Source: Spinacia oleracea | Lineage: Eukaryota > Streptophyta > Magnoliopsida > Caryophyllales > Amaranthaceae | DNA length: 64,000 nt | NCBI RefSeq assembly: GCF_020520425.1 | Contig: NC_079490.1 | Span: 49,950,517 to 50,014,516 of the forward strand | Direction: 5' to 3' | Shown here: one piece after another, positions 22,614 through 33,887 of the stretch | Layout: every line of letters starts with the position of its first letter | How positions within the stretch are numbered: position 1 is the first letter of the stretch | Notes under the pieces: generated by a model | Databases searched by the model: none | Told to the model about the DNA's origin: nothing | What the model saw: the letters and a program-made list of their open reading frames with translations, nothing else | Translations under genes and position numbers: made by a program

Positions 22614-23454
22614 GCTTACCTCCTGTTTTGTACATATTCATTCTTGTATTCCGCATGTATATATATTTTTTTGCGATTTTTGGTGCAAGAATGTTTTGAG
22701 CCTTCCGTGGGCTTTGCTTTAACATATTATAGTAATATTAGCTTTCCAAACAAACGACGAATTTTGAAAAGGGAAAGAATTTCGTAAAAATAATGAGTTC
22801 ATACAAGAGTGCACACATATTTTTAGACTAACCGACTACTTGGGGTATTACATATGCATGTTCACTATTTTTTTGTTTTTTGCCGACTCGTGCCATACTC
22901 CTTTGTTGGGCTTGTTCCTGAAAATTCTTGTGGCTTTGTTTTTCATTCTATTTGGTCTTGCCCGTGCATGGGTTAGGGTATAGTGCCCTTTGCAATATCT
23001 TTTCTTCTTGATGCGTTGCATGACTTTATTATTTTTAAATTTTTATTGGACCGAATCCTTGATAAGGATTGCCTACGTATCTTGTCAGAATCAGGTCGCG
23101 CGTAGTTCTAGCTTTTTCAAAAAAAAAATTTTTTTGAAAGGGTGTTCATTACACATCTGCTTCCCCCCCAAGTGTTCGTGGTTCTTTGATGGTTCGAAAA
23201 AGGAGTACGAACACTTGCAGAATCGGGAGAATAGGTGACAAGAGAGAATGACGCCCGTTCAAGGGCGAAGGAAATATCGGTGCCCAGGCCTGAGCGTGAA
23301 AAATAATAGCGCCCCGTCCTGGGCGTTGATGTTTTGTCCTTCGCTTTTCCTACTTTATCGAGTTTTATGCCGTTTGCTTAGAGTAATGTACCGAATGCTT
23401 GCTTATGAGTCTTAACGTGTTTTATTAGATGCCTTAACTCTGGACTGGATTTTA
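22614..23454. other. 3' region between PMD gene and integrase of B
   Basis: Shared 3' UTR of two convergent genes. Contains the double palindrome motif (23278-23330), a hairpin CGCCC-GTTCAA-GGGCG (23252-23267) and an A9/T7 inverted tract near 23110-23128. No coding frame. Confidence 0.6.
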
Positions 23455-24315
23455 TTAAATATAGTACTTTTTCAATTGGTCTAAGTTCGTGAGGTTAGCG
23501 AATTCCGCTCCATCTATGTCAGCTAGTTGGACTGCTCCGCCAGGTAGGATGGTCTTTACAAAATATGGTCCTGTCCAGTTAGGCCGGAATTTTCCTCGAG
23601 GGTCCGTAGTAGGTGCGCGGACTTCTTTTAATACAAAATCGCCTTCTTTGATATTTCGAAGTTTGACACTTTTATTGAATTGCCTTGCGATGCGCTTTTG
23701 GTACACTTGCACGTGATGTAAAGCTCTCAACCTCCGTTCGTCTAACAGGACGAGCTCGTCGTACCTAGCTTGAACCCAATCAGCCCCGGGTAGCTTGCTT
23801 TCTAGGACGATCCGGAGGGAGAGAATTTCCAACTCGATCGGTTGAACTGCTTCCATTCCGTATACCAAGGAGTAGGGTGTTACTCCAATGGAGGTGCGGA
23901 TTGAGGTTCGATAGCCCCATAATGCGAAGTGTAATTTGTTGGGCCAATCCTTATAATTTTCGGCCATTTTTTCGATTATGACTTTAATATTTTTGTTGGC
24001 CGCCTCTACCGCGCCGTTCATTTGCGGCCTGTAGGGAGAGGATTTATGGTGTTTGACATGATATTTTTCGAGCAGGTCTTGGACTTCGGCCCTAAAGTGG
24101 GAACCTTGGTCACTTATGATTTCATGTGGAACCCCGTATCGACAGAATATGTTCTTTTCTAGGAATCGAGCGACATGTTTGGCCGTTAATTTTTCATAGG
24201 AGACTGCCTCTACCCATTTAGTGAAGTAATCAATTGCGACTAAAACGTACTCGTGTCCCCCTACGCCTGTTGGTGTTACCTTGCCGATTATATCTATACC
24301 CCAGGTGGAAAAGGG
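23455..24315 (-). pseudogene. Element B integrase, core and C-terminus
   Basis: The frame is open from just after the TGA at 24316-24318 to the stop at 23455 (first internal ATG at 24021). It holds the integrase core with catalytic D (WGIDIIG), D (ISDQGSHF) and E (NGAVEAANKN), then the C-terminal KFRPNWTGPYFVKTILPGG region ending LDQLKKYYI, typical of Tat/Ogre elements. Integrase inserts the cDNA into the genome. Separated from its zinc-finger part by a nonsense codon, so no full protein can be made. Confidence 0.85.
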
Positions 24316-24905
24316 TCATGGAGAAGTGAAGGTGTATAGTTCTGAGGGAGGCAAATGGTTAAGGTTACTAAAGATTTGGCATTTTGGGCAAGTTTTTACA
24401 AAGTGATGGCAATCGGTTTCCATAGTGGTCCAATAGTACACTGAGCGGGATATTTTTCGGGATAGCATTTTTCCGTTCATATCGGGTCCGCACACGCCGT
24501 TATGGTATTCTTCCATTAGTCTTTGGGCTTGGTTTTGGTGGACACAAAGTAACTTGATTTTATTCGGCGTGTACTTGTACAGTTCTCCCAGAATTATGCT
24601 ATATTGTGAAGCGAGGAGGCGTAGGGCCTTTTGTGCTCGCGGGGAGGTGTTTGGGGGGAATTCCCCACTTGTTTTGTAACGAAGGATGTCCATATACCAT
24701 GGTCCTTCTTCGGTGTTTTCAGGTTCGGAGTCTATGGCACAGCAATAAGCCGGCTCTTTCCTTCGCTCGACCCGAAGGGTCATCCCGTCCCATCCATTTG
24801 GGATGTTGAGCATTGAAGCTAGCTTCGCTAGTGCATCCACGAATTGGTTGTCGTCTCTTGGTAAGTACGTATACTCGATTTTTTCAAATTGCTCGACTAT
24901 TTGGT
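24316..24905 (-). pseudogene. Element B RNase H end and integrase zinc finger
   Basis: Continues pol after a 1-nt frameshift near 24935. It begins with the end of the archaeal-type RNase H (VDALAKLASML) and runs into the HHCC integrase finger (HNGVCG..CHHFVKTCPKCQ). It stops at a TGA (24316-24318) where the family has Trp (SPWPFSTWG), a single G-to-A change. Confidence 0.8.
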
Positions 24906-27239
24906 CTAAGTAAGCTTGATATTTGATAGACTAGTGCTTCGGACCTTCCATCTTTTGGATATATGGTTGATTATTAGGAAAGAATCCCCGAAGACTTGTA
25001 GATGTTTGACTCCGAGGCTAACTGCGGCCTCTAGCCCAACTATGCAGGCCTCGTATTCGGCGGCGTTGTTTGTGGCCTCGAAGTCAAGTTTGACAGAAAT
25101 TGGTATATGGCCCCCTTCGGGACTGACTAGGAGAACTCCGACGCCGCATCCTTTCTGGTTGGACGCGCCATCGAAGTATAGTGTCCAATAGTCGTCTCGT
25201 ATCATCAGAAGTTCCTCGTCGGGGAGGAGGTAAGCTTCCGTGGTTTCCTCATTCGTGGCATGCTCGGCCAGGAATTCGGCTACCGCTCTTCCTTTGATTG
25301 TTTTTTCTGGCATGAATTTTAGGTCGAATTCTGAGAGCATGACTAGCCACCTGGACAGGCGACCATTTAGGGCGGGCTTTTCGAACATGTATTTTAAGGG
25401 GTCTAGTTGTGACACTATATAAACAGTGTGGGCCAATAGGTAATGTCTGAGTTTTTTGGATGCCCAGACGAGGGCGAGGCAGGTTTTCTCAAGTTCTGTG
25501 TATCTCGTCTCGTACTGTATGAACTTCTTGCTCAAGTAGTAAATGGCTCGCTCGGATCCATGTACACATTGTGAGAGCATAGCTCCCGCTGCAGTATCCG
25601 TGACGGTTAGGTATAGGCGTAAAGGGATTCCAGGCAAAGGCGGGGAGAGGACGGGTGGTTTGCTTAGGTATTCTTTGATTTTATCGAAGGCAGTTTGGCA
25701 TCGTTCATCCCATTCGACTTTTTGTTCTTTTCTTAATTTTTTGAATATTGGCTCACAAGTCATAGTAAGTTTGGAAATGAACCTACTAATGTATTGCAGC
25801 TTTCCTAGGAAGCCCCTTATCCGTTTTTCAGTTTTTGGTGGGGGCATTTCGGTAATGGCTTTGATCTTAGATGGGTCAATCTCGATTCCTCGCGTACTAA
25901 CAACATATCCTAGCAATTTTCCCGAGGTTACCCCGAACACACATTTTTGTGGATTTAGTCTCATGTTATATTTCAAGATTCGGGTGAAGAACTTTTTAAG
26001 TGCCGGGAGGTGACCGTGCCGGTCTTTAGATTTGACGATCATGTCGTCCACATAGACCTCGATTTCTTTGTGTATCATGCCATGGAGTAACGTGGTGGCT
26101 GTTCTTTGATAGGTGGCCCCCGCGTTTTTCAAACCAAAAGGCATTACAGTGTAACAATATGTACCCCAAGGGGTAATGAAAGTTGTTTTTTCCATGTCTT
26201 CTTCTGCCATGAGTATTTGGTTATATCCGGCATACCCGTCCATAAAGGAGAGGAGCGCGTGCTCTGCGGTGTTGTCTACTAGTATGTCAATGTGAGGTAG
26301 AGGGAAGTCATCTTTAGGACTGGCTTTGTTGAGGTCTCGAAAGTCTACGCACATTCGCACTCGTCCATCTTTTTTAGCTACGGGGACAATATTGGCCACC
26401 CATTCTGGGTAGTTGGAGACTTTTATAAAGCCGGCGTCTAATTCTTTAGTGACTTCTTCTTTTATTTTCAAGGCTATCTCTGGTTTGAGCCGCCGTAGCT
26501 TTTGTTTTACTGGCGTCATTTTGGGATCTAGCGGAATTTTATGCTCAGCGATTTCTCGATCTATTCCTGGCATGTCTTTGTAGGACCAAGCAAAGACACC
26601 CTCGAATTCCCGCAAAGTAGAGATTAGATCGGCCTTTTCAGTGGGAGTTAAGGTGAGGCCAATTTTAATGATTTTAGGATTTTCTTCTGTTCCAATATTT
26701 AACGATTTTGTGTCCTCAATTATAGGAGTTTTGAGTTCTTGTTCACTTACAGCTTTTATTAGTTCGGTATATTCCTCTTCTGGCTCTTTTTCGTGCTCAT
26801 TAGTGGCGAGACATTCTGCATTATTACTCGGATTTTTAAGCGACATATACTCGAAAGTTTTGTTTATCTTATTAAAGTCATGAAGCATTATATCAAAAAG
26901 ATCTCCCGGAGTAGAGATTTTTGGGTCTAAACTATTTTTGGGAGGGGTTACAATTTTGCTAGGTTCGGACTCGGATTCAGACTCTAATTCTTCGTACATC
27001 GGACCCTCTCCCGCAGATATCTTGAACTTCATCCCACGAGCATTAGTCCATTTGAAAGTCTTGCGCCACCCTCGTTGGATTTGGTCATCTTTTGAGGGTG
27101 ATGGAGCGATCAATTTAGTAGGATCGAACACTTCATCTTGGAGAGCTAATGCCATAATTTCTGTTTCATTCTTCGCTCTTTTCTTTTCTAACCCAAACAA
27201 TTGCCCGAAAGCATGTGAGTTGGGGAGCGTTTTTGGCAC
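24906..27239 (-). pseudogene. Element B polyprotein, RT and RNase H part
   Basis: A 777-codon frame opening at a GTG after an in-frame TAA upstream, so its true N-terminus (gag and most of protease) is missing. RT blocks: WVANIVPVAKKDGRVRMCVD, FMDGYAGYNQILM, VYVDDMIVKS (YVDD). Then connection, RNase H (YFDGASNQKGCGVGVLLVSP) and a second RNase-H-like stretch. It ends by frameshift at about 24935. RT copies the genomic RNA into cDNA. The DMPGIDREIAEHKIPLDP stretch before RT is typical of Tat/Ogre pol. Only pol is left, so the element depends on others for gag. Confidence 0.88.
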
Positions 27240-28606
27240 ATCACGATTCTTTGGGGCGAGTGGCCTTTAAGAATGTAAAGGGTCGTGTCCCAGAGCATGC
27301 ATCTCTTGGGTTTGTGCGACCTCTAGGTATAGATGTTAGGGATATGCTTCTTCCATCGCGTTCCTTGATGGCTATCACGGGTAGGTACTCAGGGGCCCTG
27401 CATTATTGTTGTGGAGTAGGAGACACATTAGTTTGTTTCGTGAGTCGGTTTTTTTAGACATTCTATGACTACCCTTAAGTCGGACTAGTATATTTGGACT
27501 GCTATGTGTGCACTTTGAACTCTTTATATTTTCGAAAATCTCTGCCCATGTGACATTCATAATTATTTGCATGGTCGACTTTTAGTGTCGAGCATTGCCG
27601 TCGTAGGAGGCCTAACAACGACGCAAAGAGTTATTAATTTTTTTCACGAGTCGCTTTTGAAATCGAGTGCTTTTCTTACGCCCTCGTAGCAATTCTTTTT
27701 ACGGACATTTTTTTTGTGCTACGTATATTCCTTTTGCGCGGGCACCGAGGCTGCTGCGCCTGACCAGAAGGCCAAGCAGCAACTTCAGCGCCCAGCGAGG
27801 GGCGTGAGAAATTCTGGCGCCCAGCCAGGGGCGCTGAAAATGCGTCCCTGACTGGTGCTCGATTTCTGTTTGCGTATATTTTTTGTTTATGCGACTTGAT
27901 TTTGCGCGCTTGCCTTATAACGTCATTTACGCGTTGTACAGCGTTTGTGGGATTCGTTATGGGCCATCCCGAACGTCGCTTATTTTTGTGGCGATCGTTC
28001 GGGTTTGCGGAACGCGTATTTCGGTATAACTCTTTGGCAAATTAGCCTATGAATGTTTGGGCAATTTTTAAGGTCGTTGGTTTTCTAGGATAGTTTGTCA
28101 CACACAATCACATATTTCGCTACACATAACTAACATTCATCATGAGGCGATAATAACATGTCATGTAGTTTATGATAGGCTTCTATGGGTAGTTATTTGC
28201 GCCTGGCTTGGTACCGCTTCTATCGTAGATCCAACACATGCCCCGGTCGAGGTAGTGTCTTCAACAGACGAATTTCTCTCAAGAGGCCAACCCGCAAGTG
28301 CAAGCCAAGGGGGCATGCAGGCGAGAGGGACCTAATGAGCGAGCGATTGTGTTCGGGATAGGTGTACTACCTGCAAAAGTACCGAGTGGGCAACATGCGC
28401 GGCGTATGCACCCCCCTATTGGCGAAAAAAGGTATCCTTAGTCCCAACTCCCCAGGGAGCCGAGATTCGTTATACTGTTCTGCCCGTTCACATTAATATG
28501 CTGATTTTCAGGTCGTCCCAACTTGATGGGGAAATAAACGCGGGGTAGGATCGTTTCACCCTTCGGCTATTTTGAATACCTACAAGCACGAGTATTTCCT
28601 TCACTA
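27240..28606 (-). other. Element B leader without gag
   Basis: 1.37 kb between PBS and pol with no gag frame; Ogre/Tat gag alone usually needs more than this, so a deletion is inferred. It contains the double palindrome motif (27784-27840) and a 12-bp hairpin at 27968-28003 (CCCGAACG..CGTTCGGG with inner TCGC/GCGA and one bulge). Confidence 0.65.
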
Positions 28607-28624
28607 TCCCCAGTGGAGTCACCA
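28607..28624 (-). other. Primer-binding site of element B
   Basis: Minus strand TGGTGACTCCACTGGGGA, one base from the LTR at 28626. It resembles the TGGCGACTCC..GGGGA PBS of Ogre/Tat elements. Confidence 0.7.
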
Positions 28625-28625
28625 C

Positions 28626-30064
28626 TGTGAGGGGGTCGAAAAAGCTCGAGGCTAGTGCATGACCTCGTCCCTCGTGGGTGTGAAGATTCTTTTTTATTCA
28701 ATCAAGTGTAATTGGATTTCCTGTGAGTTTACACCCAATTGACTAGTAATATAGGAGTCGCCATTCAGTTTTTAACGACAATGAGAAAAACTGACAAAAC
28801 CCGGTTATCGTGACATAAAGGGAGTGCAATTATGTTTGACCACGACGGCCGTATGTTCCCTTGTGATCCCTGGTGTGGGGATCTCTCAACATACACCCGC
28901 AAGGTAGAGATTGAGGGTTCGAGGGACTGTAACTACCGAGAGGAGTACTTCGCTCGTCGATAACTCCAGAGGCAGGATATCCTTACTAGCTCAGCATAAA
29001 TAATTGAAGGGACATGCGTTAACTATTAAACTAATCTGAGTTGATTTTAGCAATATGCAACATATAATACTAAATCGATCGCGATTATCTGATTTAAATA
29101 GCATTAAGGGACCTAGCATGATAATCCAATTTCCCAAAAATATTATATTTGTTAGGCGTGATAGAACAATCAGATTTAGTTAGTTTAACAGTTCATAAAA
29201 AGGGCGAGGAAAGCAATTAAATCATCGAAAAGGGACACATTACGACGCACCCTTGAGAGGTGCGTCACGGTTCTCAGAAAACTAACCACTTTGACTTTGC
29301 TATTTCTCCTTTTTATGGGACAGGATACGTTCTGTTCGATTTATGGATCGATTGCGACAGAACGCGTGATCAGTTTCGCAGCGTGAGGCTTAGGCTAAGG
29401 GTTGGAGTCAATACTCAGAATATGAATTGTGTGTGTGTTCTTTTCACGTCGAATTTGGGGCTGTATTTATAGGGGAGAGTTCGTGGAAAGATAGAATTGC
29501 AGAGTTCTAATCCACAAAGAATTAGGAAAAAACACGTACCCAGGTATTTTCAGCGCCCAGGCCTGGGCGCCGAAGATTTCGGCGCCCAGAGCCAGGCGTT
29601 GAAAATAGGGCCTGGGCTGTTTTCTTAGTCAGATTCGGATTCCTGAAATTCGTAGTGTTTGAGACTTAATCGAGTCTTTTAGTGCGTATCAATTTCATGA
29701 CGGAATGCGTCTGGGCCCGTTACGAACTCTAGGCTCGTTAGGATTTTAATTAATACGTAACTCTAATTTCCGAATCATATTAGGAATAGGATTCTCGCAG
29801 TTTTCTATCTCATTTAGGATTTACGTTGGAGTGCAACACCTAATTCTGACAGGTTTCTATCTTTTATGACTTGCCACTTTTAGAAGCTAACCTTTACGGC
29901 AGTTACTATTTTTAGCAGGTTTCCATAAATAGCAGGTTTCGGGTGAAATGAAAAGGGGAATTGAGATTCGTTATTTTATAGGAGATGCGTTGTTAAGTGG
30001 AGATTTATGTTTTCATCATCGAACCTTTCCCTTTCGGGAATGGGGACAAAAGTAGGTGTCTACA
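28626..30064 (-). repeat. Element B LTR, right
   Basis: 1439 bp, near-identical to 17000-18459. TATA box (minus) at 29464-29471; double palindrome motif at 29548-29604. Confidence 0.85.
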
Positions 30065-30797
30065 GTTAGCCCCCACTTTGACTGAGTCTTGGAATAAGAC
30101 GATGGTCAAAGTACTAGACGGAGTGCGCCACACAAGCCATGGTGACCTGTTTTTGCGAGGGTCTCACGTGCCCCCGAGTGATAACATTTCACTTAAGGGT
30201 CATCACTTGGAGTGTCGACATATCCCTCACGTGTCATTGGGATTTGTCAACGGATAGTATAGAAACTTCCTCACTTTGTCATTGGAAGGATCTAAAGAAG
30301 TGTAGAAACTCCCTCACTTTGTCATTGGGAGTTGCTACAGATGTTTTCGAAATCAAAGCTATAAAGTGTAATTGGGCCTGGCCAAGCCCAATCACGAGGT
30401 AAAAATGTTTTTAAAGATTCTCATTTTCAGGGCTAGCTAAACGAGAAAACCCCCTTATTTTTATGGGACGTAAAACGAAGGAAAATCCAGCACATCGCTC
30501 TTTTTTGGAAAAAACGGAAAACCAATCCTTTTAATTTTTGGAAAAGGGAAAACCAGAAAAAGTTATCGCTGCAGTGACTAAGGACCTGCGCGGTTAGTGG
30601 CGCAGACCCCGCCGGCTAAAGATGGCGAGCCTGTCCGCTAAGGGTGGACACCCCGTCCGATAGAAGTGGACGAATCTGTTTTGAAGTTTGTTTGCTTTTT
30701 TTGAAAATAAGGACCTACGCGGCTTGTGACGTAGACCCCGCCGCCTAAAGATGGCGAACCTGTCCGCTAAGGGTGGACACCCCGTCCGATAGAAGTG
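30065..30797 (-). repeat. Truncated second copy of B's 3' internal region
   Basis: Co-linear with 18460-19193, including the polypurine complement, the three hairpins and 1.6 units of the 129-bp array. It breaks at AGAAGTGG (30797) into the frame of A's antisense gene. Confidence 0.85.
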
Positions 30798-30848
30798 GGC
30801 CCAGGTGAATTTCCTGTGTATGCTGGAGCCTTTAAAAGTGGTTTACGG
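30798..30848 (+). pseudogene. Antisense gene of A, exon 1 middle piece
   Basis: 51 bp reading GPGEFPVYAGAFKSGLR in frame between elements B and Copia. This is the start of the PF04195 (putative gypsy-type transposon) domain. The last five bases TACGG are the Copia target site. Confidence 0.75.
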
Positions 30849-32297
30849 TGTTAGGTTATGATACATATGACATTACATAGATCATGCGGAAACAACCATA
30901 AACCCAGGACAACATATTATTTACACATAATCATATAGCATAATTTAGATGCATACTCTTTGTTGCGTGCCTTCCCTAGCTGCGCCCGAACCGAACAAGA
31001 ACAAGTCTTTAGGACTCCAAGTGTCGTCCCTCCGTAGATAGTCCACAGCACGTCCGGATCCGCCTTAAGATTGACCAACTAGAATCGCCCTTAAGGTACT
31101 ATTATTTTCGGCACTTTATAGGCAAATGTGTGACTGAATTTTTCTCTCAAAAACTCACTTTGAATACTTTGAAACTTGTTATAAATTGTGAACCCAGGCC
31201 ACATATTTATAGGGGTATGGAAAGGGAATTGGAATCCTATTCAGATACAAATTAATTAAACCTAGAATTCTACAAGAACTCTAATTTAATTAATTTATCA
31301 ATTAGAATTTAGGAATTTAATCATTAACCGAACTCTGCATGTTTTAGGAAACGTGCACGAACACAAACACTTGCACACACACGCACGGCAGCCACGATGG
31401 GCTCCAATGCGTGCGCGCGAGCAGCAGCCCACGCAGCGCCCGCGCGCGCTGCGCGCTGCGCGTGCTTGCGCGCGCTGCGCGTGCTTGCGCGCGCTGTGCG
31501 TGCTGCGCGCGCTGTGCGCGCTGCGCAGCCTGCTGGGCCTGGCCTTGCGCTGGGCCTGGCGTGGCTTGTTTGTGCGGCGCGCTTGGCTTGCTGGGTGATG
31601 GCCTGGCTTCGTGTTGGGCCTCGTCCGGCAGGCCTCGTCCGATGCTTATTCGTACGATGCGCTTCCGATTAAATTTTCCGATTCCGGAATTCATTTCCGA
31701 TACGAACAATATTTAATATTTCCGATTCCGGAATTAATTTCCGTTTCGAACAAATATTTAATATTTCCGTTTCCGGAATTATTTTCCGATTCCGGTAATA
31801 TTTCCGATTCTGACAATATTTCCGTTTCCGGCAATATTTCCGATTCTGGCAATATTTCCATTTCCGATAATATTTTCCGATACGTACCATGTTTCCGTTT
31901 CCGGCAACATCTACGACTTGGATAATATTTATATTTCCGATGCGATCCATATTTCCGTTTCCGGTAATATCATCGTTTCCGGAGTATTCATTTCTTGCCT
32001 GTGACGATCTCAGCTCCCACTGAAACCAAGATCCGTCGGTTCCGAATATTCATAGATGGAGTATTTAATGCCATTAAATACTTGATCCGTTTACGTACTA
32101 TTTGTGTGACCCTACGGGTTCAGTCAAGAGTAAGCTGTGGATTAATATCATTAATTCCACTTGAACTGAAGCGGCCTCTAGCTAGGCATTCAGCTCACTT
32201 GATCTCACTGAATTATTAACTTGTTAATTAATACTGAACCGCATTTATTAGACTTAACATAGAATGCATACTTGGACCAAGGGCATTATTTCCTTCA
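30849..32297 (-). repeat. Copia 3' LTR (left)
   Basis: 1449 bp, TGTTAGGTTATGATAC..GCATTATTTCCTTCA. TATA box (minus TATAAATA) at 31204-31211. GC-rich CGCGCTGCG repeats at 31430-31530 are about 37 bp longer than in the other LTR. TTTCCG(A/T)TTCCGG short repeats at 31670-31990. Confidence 0.93.
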
Positions 32298-32312
32298 GTC
32301 TCCCACTTGTCC
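32298..32312 (-). other. Copia polypurine tract
   Basis: Minus strand GGACAAGTGGGAGAC lies directly before the 3' LTR (TGAAGGAAA). Confidence 0.7.
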
Positions 32313-33161
32313 TTAGGGACAAGTGTGCATTTCCTAATTCCTTTGTCGCTCGATGCTTGCTCTTGAACATAAGGTAAGAGTTGTCATCCTTATTACGTCC
32401 AGAGGTGTTCCTCGGTTTCAGAGTTCAACTGATCAAATAAACAGATAATCATAGCCTATGATTCATCCGAGCACGGCCATGCATTTCACAGTTTCTAGCT
32501 CTCCGAGTGGCCTTGTACAACTTTTAAGCATCTCATCCCGATTTATGGGAGGACAATCCCAATCTTGCGATCTTGAGATTAGACTTCGTTTGATAGGTGA
32601 TTACCTGAGCGTTGCCTTTATAGCCTCCTTTTACGGTGCGACGGTTGGTCAACGTCAAAGCAACCAGTTCTCAAACAAGTAATCTCAAATCACTCAGGTA
32701 TTGAGGATTTAGTGTCTAATAATTTAATGAAATTTACTTATGACAGACTTTCATCTCTTACAGTAAAGTTTCATAGGTCTTGTCCGATACTAGTCTTCCC
32801 AAAGTAAGTATTTATGCAAATGATTATAACATTGCCATGTCCACATAGTTCAAGAAACAGAACTACTAGTCATCTTGCATTCTAATCGTCTAACGTTTTC
32901 TATGCGTCCAATTTTATAGAAAACTCCGATTAGGGACCATTTTCAACCTTTGACATTCAAGTTCACTTGATAGACATTTCTTAGTCACAGGACTGGTCCT
33001 GACAGTCTATCTTGAATATATCGTCAAATTGAAGGGACTCATCATTTAATAAACCACAAATTAAATGGAAAAATGAATTCTTTTCATTTATTGTGAATGA
33101 TTAACCAATAATGTTTTACAAAGATTTAAACTCTAAAACTTTAAAACATTAAACAGAGACA
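32313..33161 (-). other. Copia 3' untranslated region
   Basis: About 850 bp between the RNase H stop and the polypurine tract. No coding frame or notable repeat. Confidence 0.7.
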
Positions 33162-33887
33162 TCAAAGCCATTCTCCAATATGCTTGATTCCCATAGCTGC
33201 AGTGTGCGAGTTGTGCTTCGCCTGCGGCAGAGGTTTAGTTAATGGATCTGATATGTTGTCATCAGTTCCAATTTTGCTTATCTCGACTTCCTTTCTTTCA
33301 ACGAACTCTCGTAGAAGGTGAAATCTACGAAGTACATGCTTGACTCTCTGGTGGTGTCTAGGCTCTTTTGCCTGTGCAATAGCTCCGTTATTATCACAAT
33401 ACAGGGTTATTGGTCCTTTAATGGAGGGGACTACACCAAGTTCTCCTATGAACTTCCTTAGCCATATAGCTTCCTTTGCTGCTTCATGTGCAGCAATGTA
33501 CTCCGCTTCAGTTGTAGAATCCGCAATGGTGCTTTGCTTAGCACTTTTCCAGCTTACTGCTCCTCCGTTGAGGCAGAAGACAAACCCAGACTGTGATCTG
33601 AAATCATCTTTGTCGGTTTGGAAACTTGCGTCCGTATAGCCTTTAACAATTAATTCATCATCTCCACCATAGACCAGGAAGTCATTTTTGTGCCTTTTCA
33701 GGTACTTCAGAATGTTCTTGGCAGCAGTCCAATGCGCCTCTCCTGGGTCTGACTGGTATCTGCTCGTAGCACTAAGTGCGTACGCAACATCTGGGCGTGT
33801 ACATATCATAGCATACATTATTGAACCAATCAATGATGCATATGGAATCCCATTCATTCGTCTACGCTCATCAGGTGTTTTTGGGCA
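33162..33887 (-). pseudogene. Copia pol end: RNase H
   Basis: Follows in frame from the RT after a TAG at 33888-33890 (family sequence KT-Q-CPKTPDE, so a probable CAG to TAG change). Copia RNase H motifs: GYTDASFQTDKDD, TTEAEYIAAHEAAKEAIWLR and LYCDNNGAIAQAKEP; ends SDPLTKPLPQAKHNSHTAAM. RNase H removes the RNA strand during reverse transcription. Confidence 0.88.

Larger units (their letters stand above)
17000..30797 (-). mobile_element. Gypsy element B (Tat/Ogre-like), tandem and truncated
   Basis: Plus-strand order: LTR 17000-18459, polypurine complement, hairpin repeats, antisense plant-mobile-domain gene, integrase, RNase H and RT (minus strand), a leader lacking gag, primer-binding site (28607-28624), LTR 28626-30064, then 30065-30797, which repeats 18460-19193. 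So the second LTR is followed by a truncated second copy of the internal 3' region, and no target duplication is found. The PBS TGGTGACTCCACTGGGGA and the long tandem-repeat-rich 3' UTR fit the Ogre/Tat lineage. It sits in exon 1 of element A's antisense gene. Confidence 0.85.

Noticed and set aside
31344-31950. Long Ala/Arg-rich and Asn/Ser-rich frames in the Copia LTR
   Set aside because: Same frames recur in the other LTR (40465-41080); they follow CGCGCTGCG and TTCCG short repeats, not a protein.
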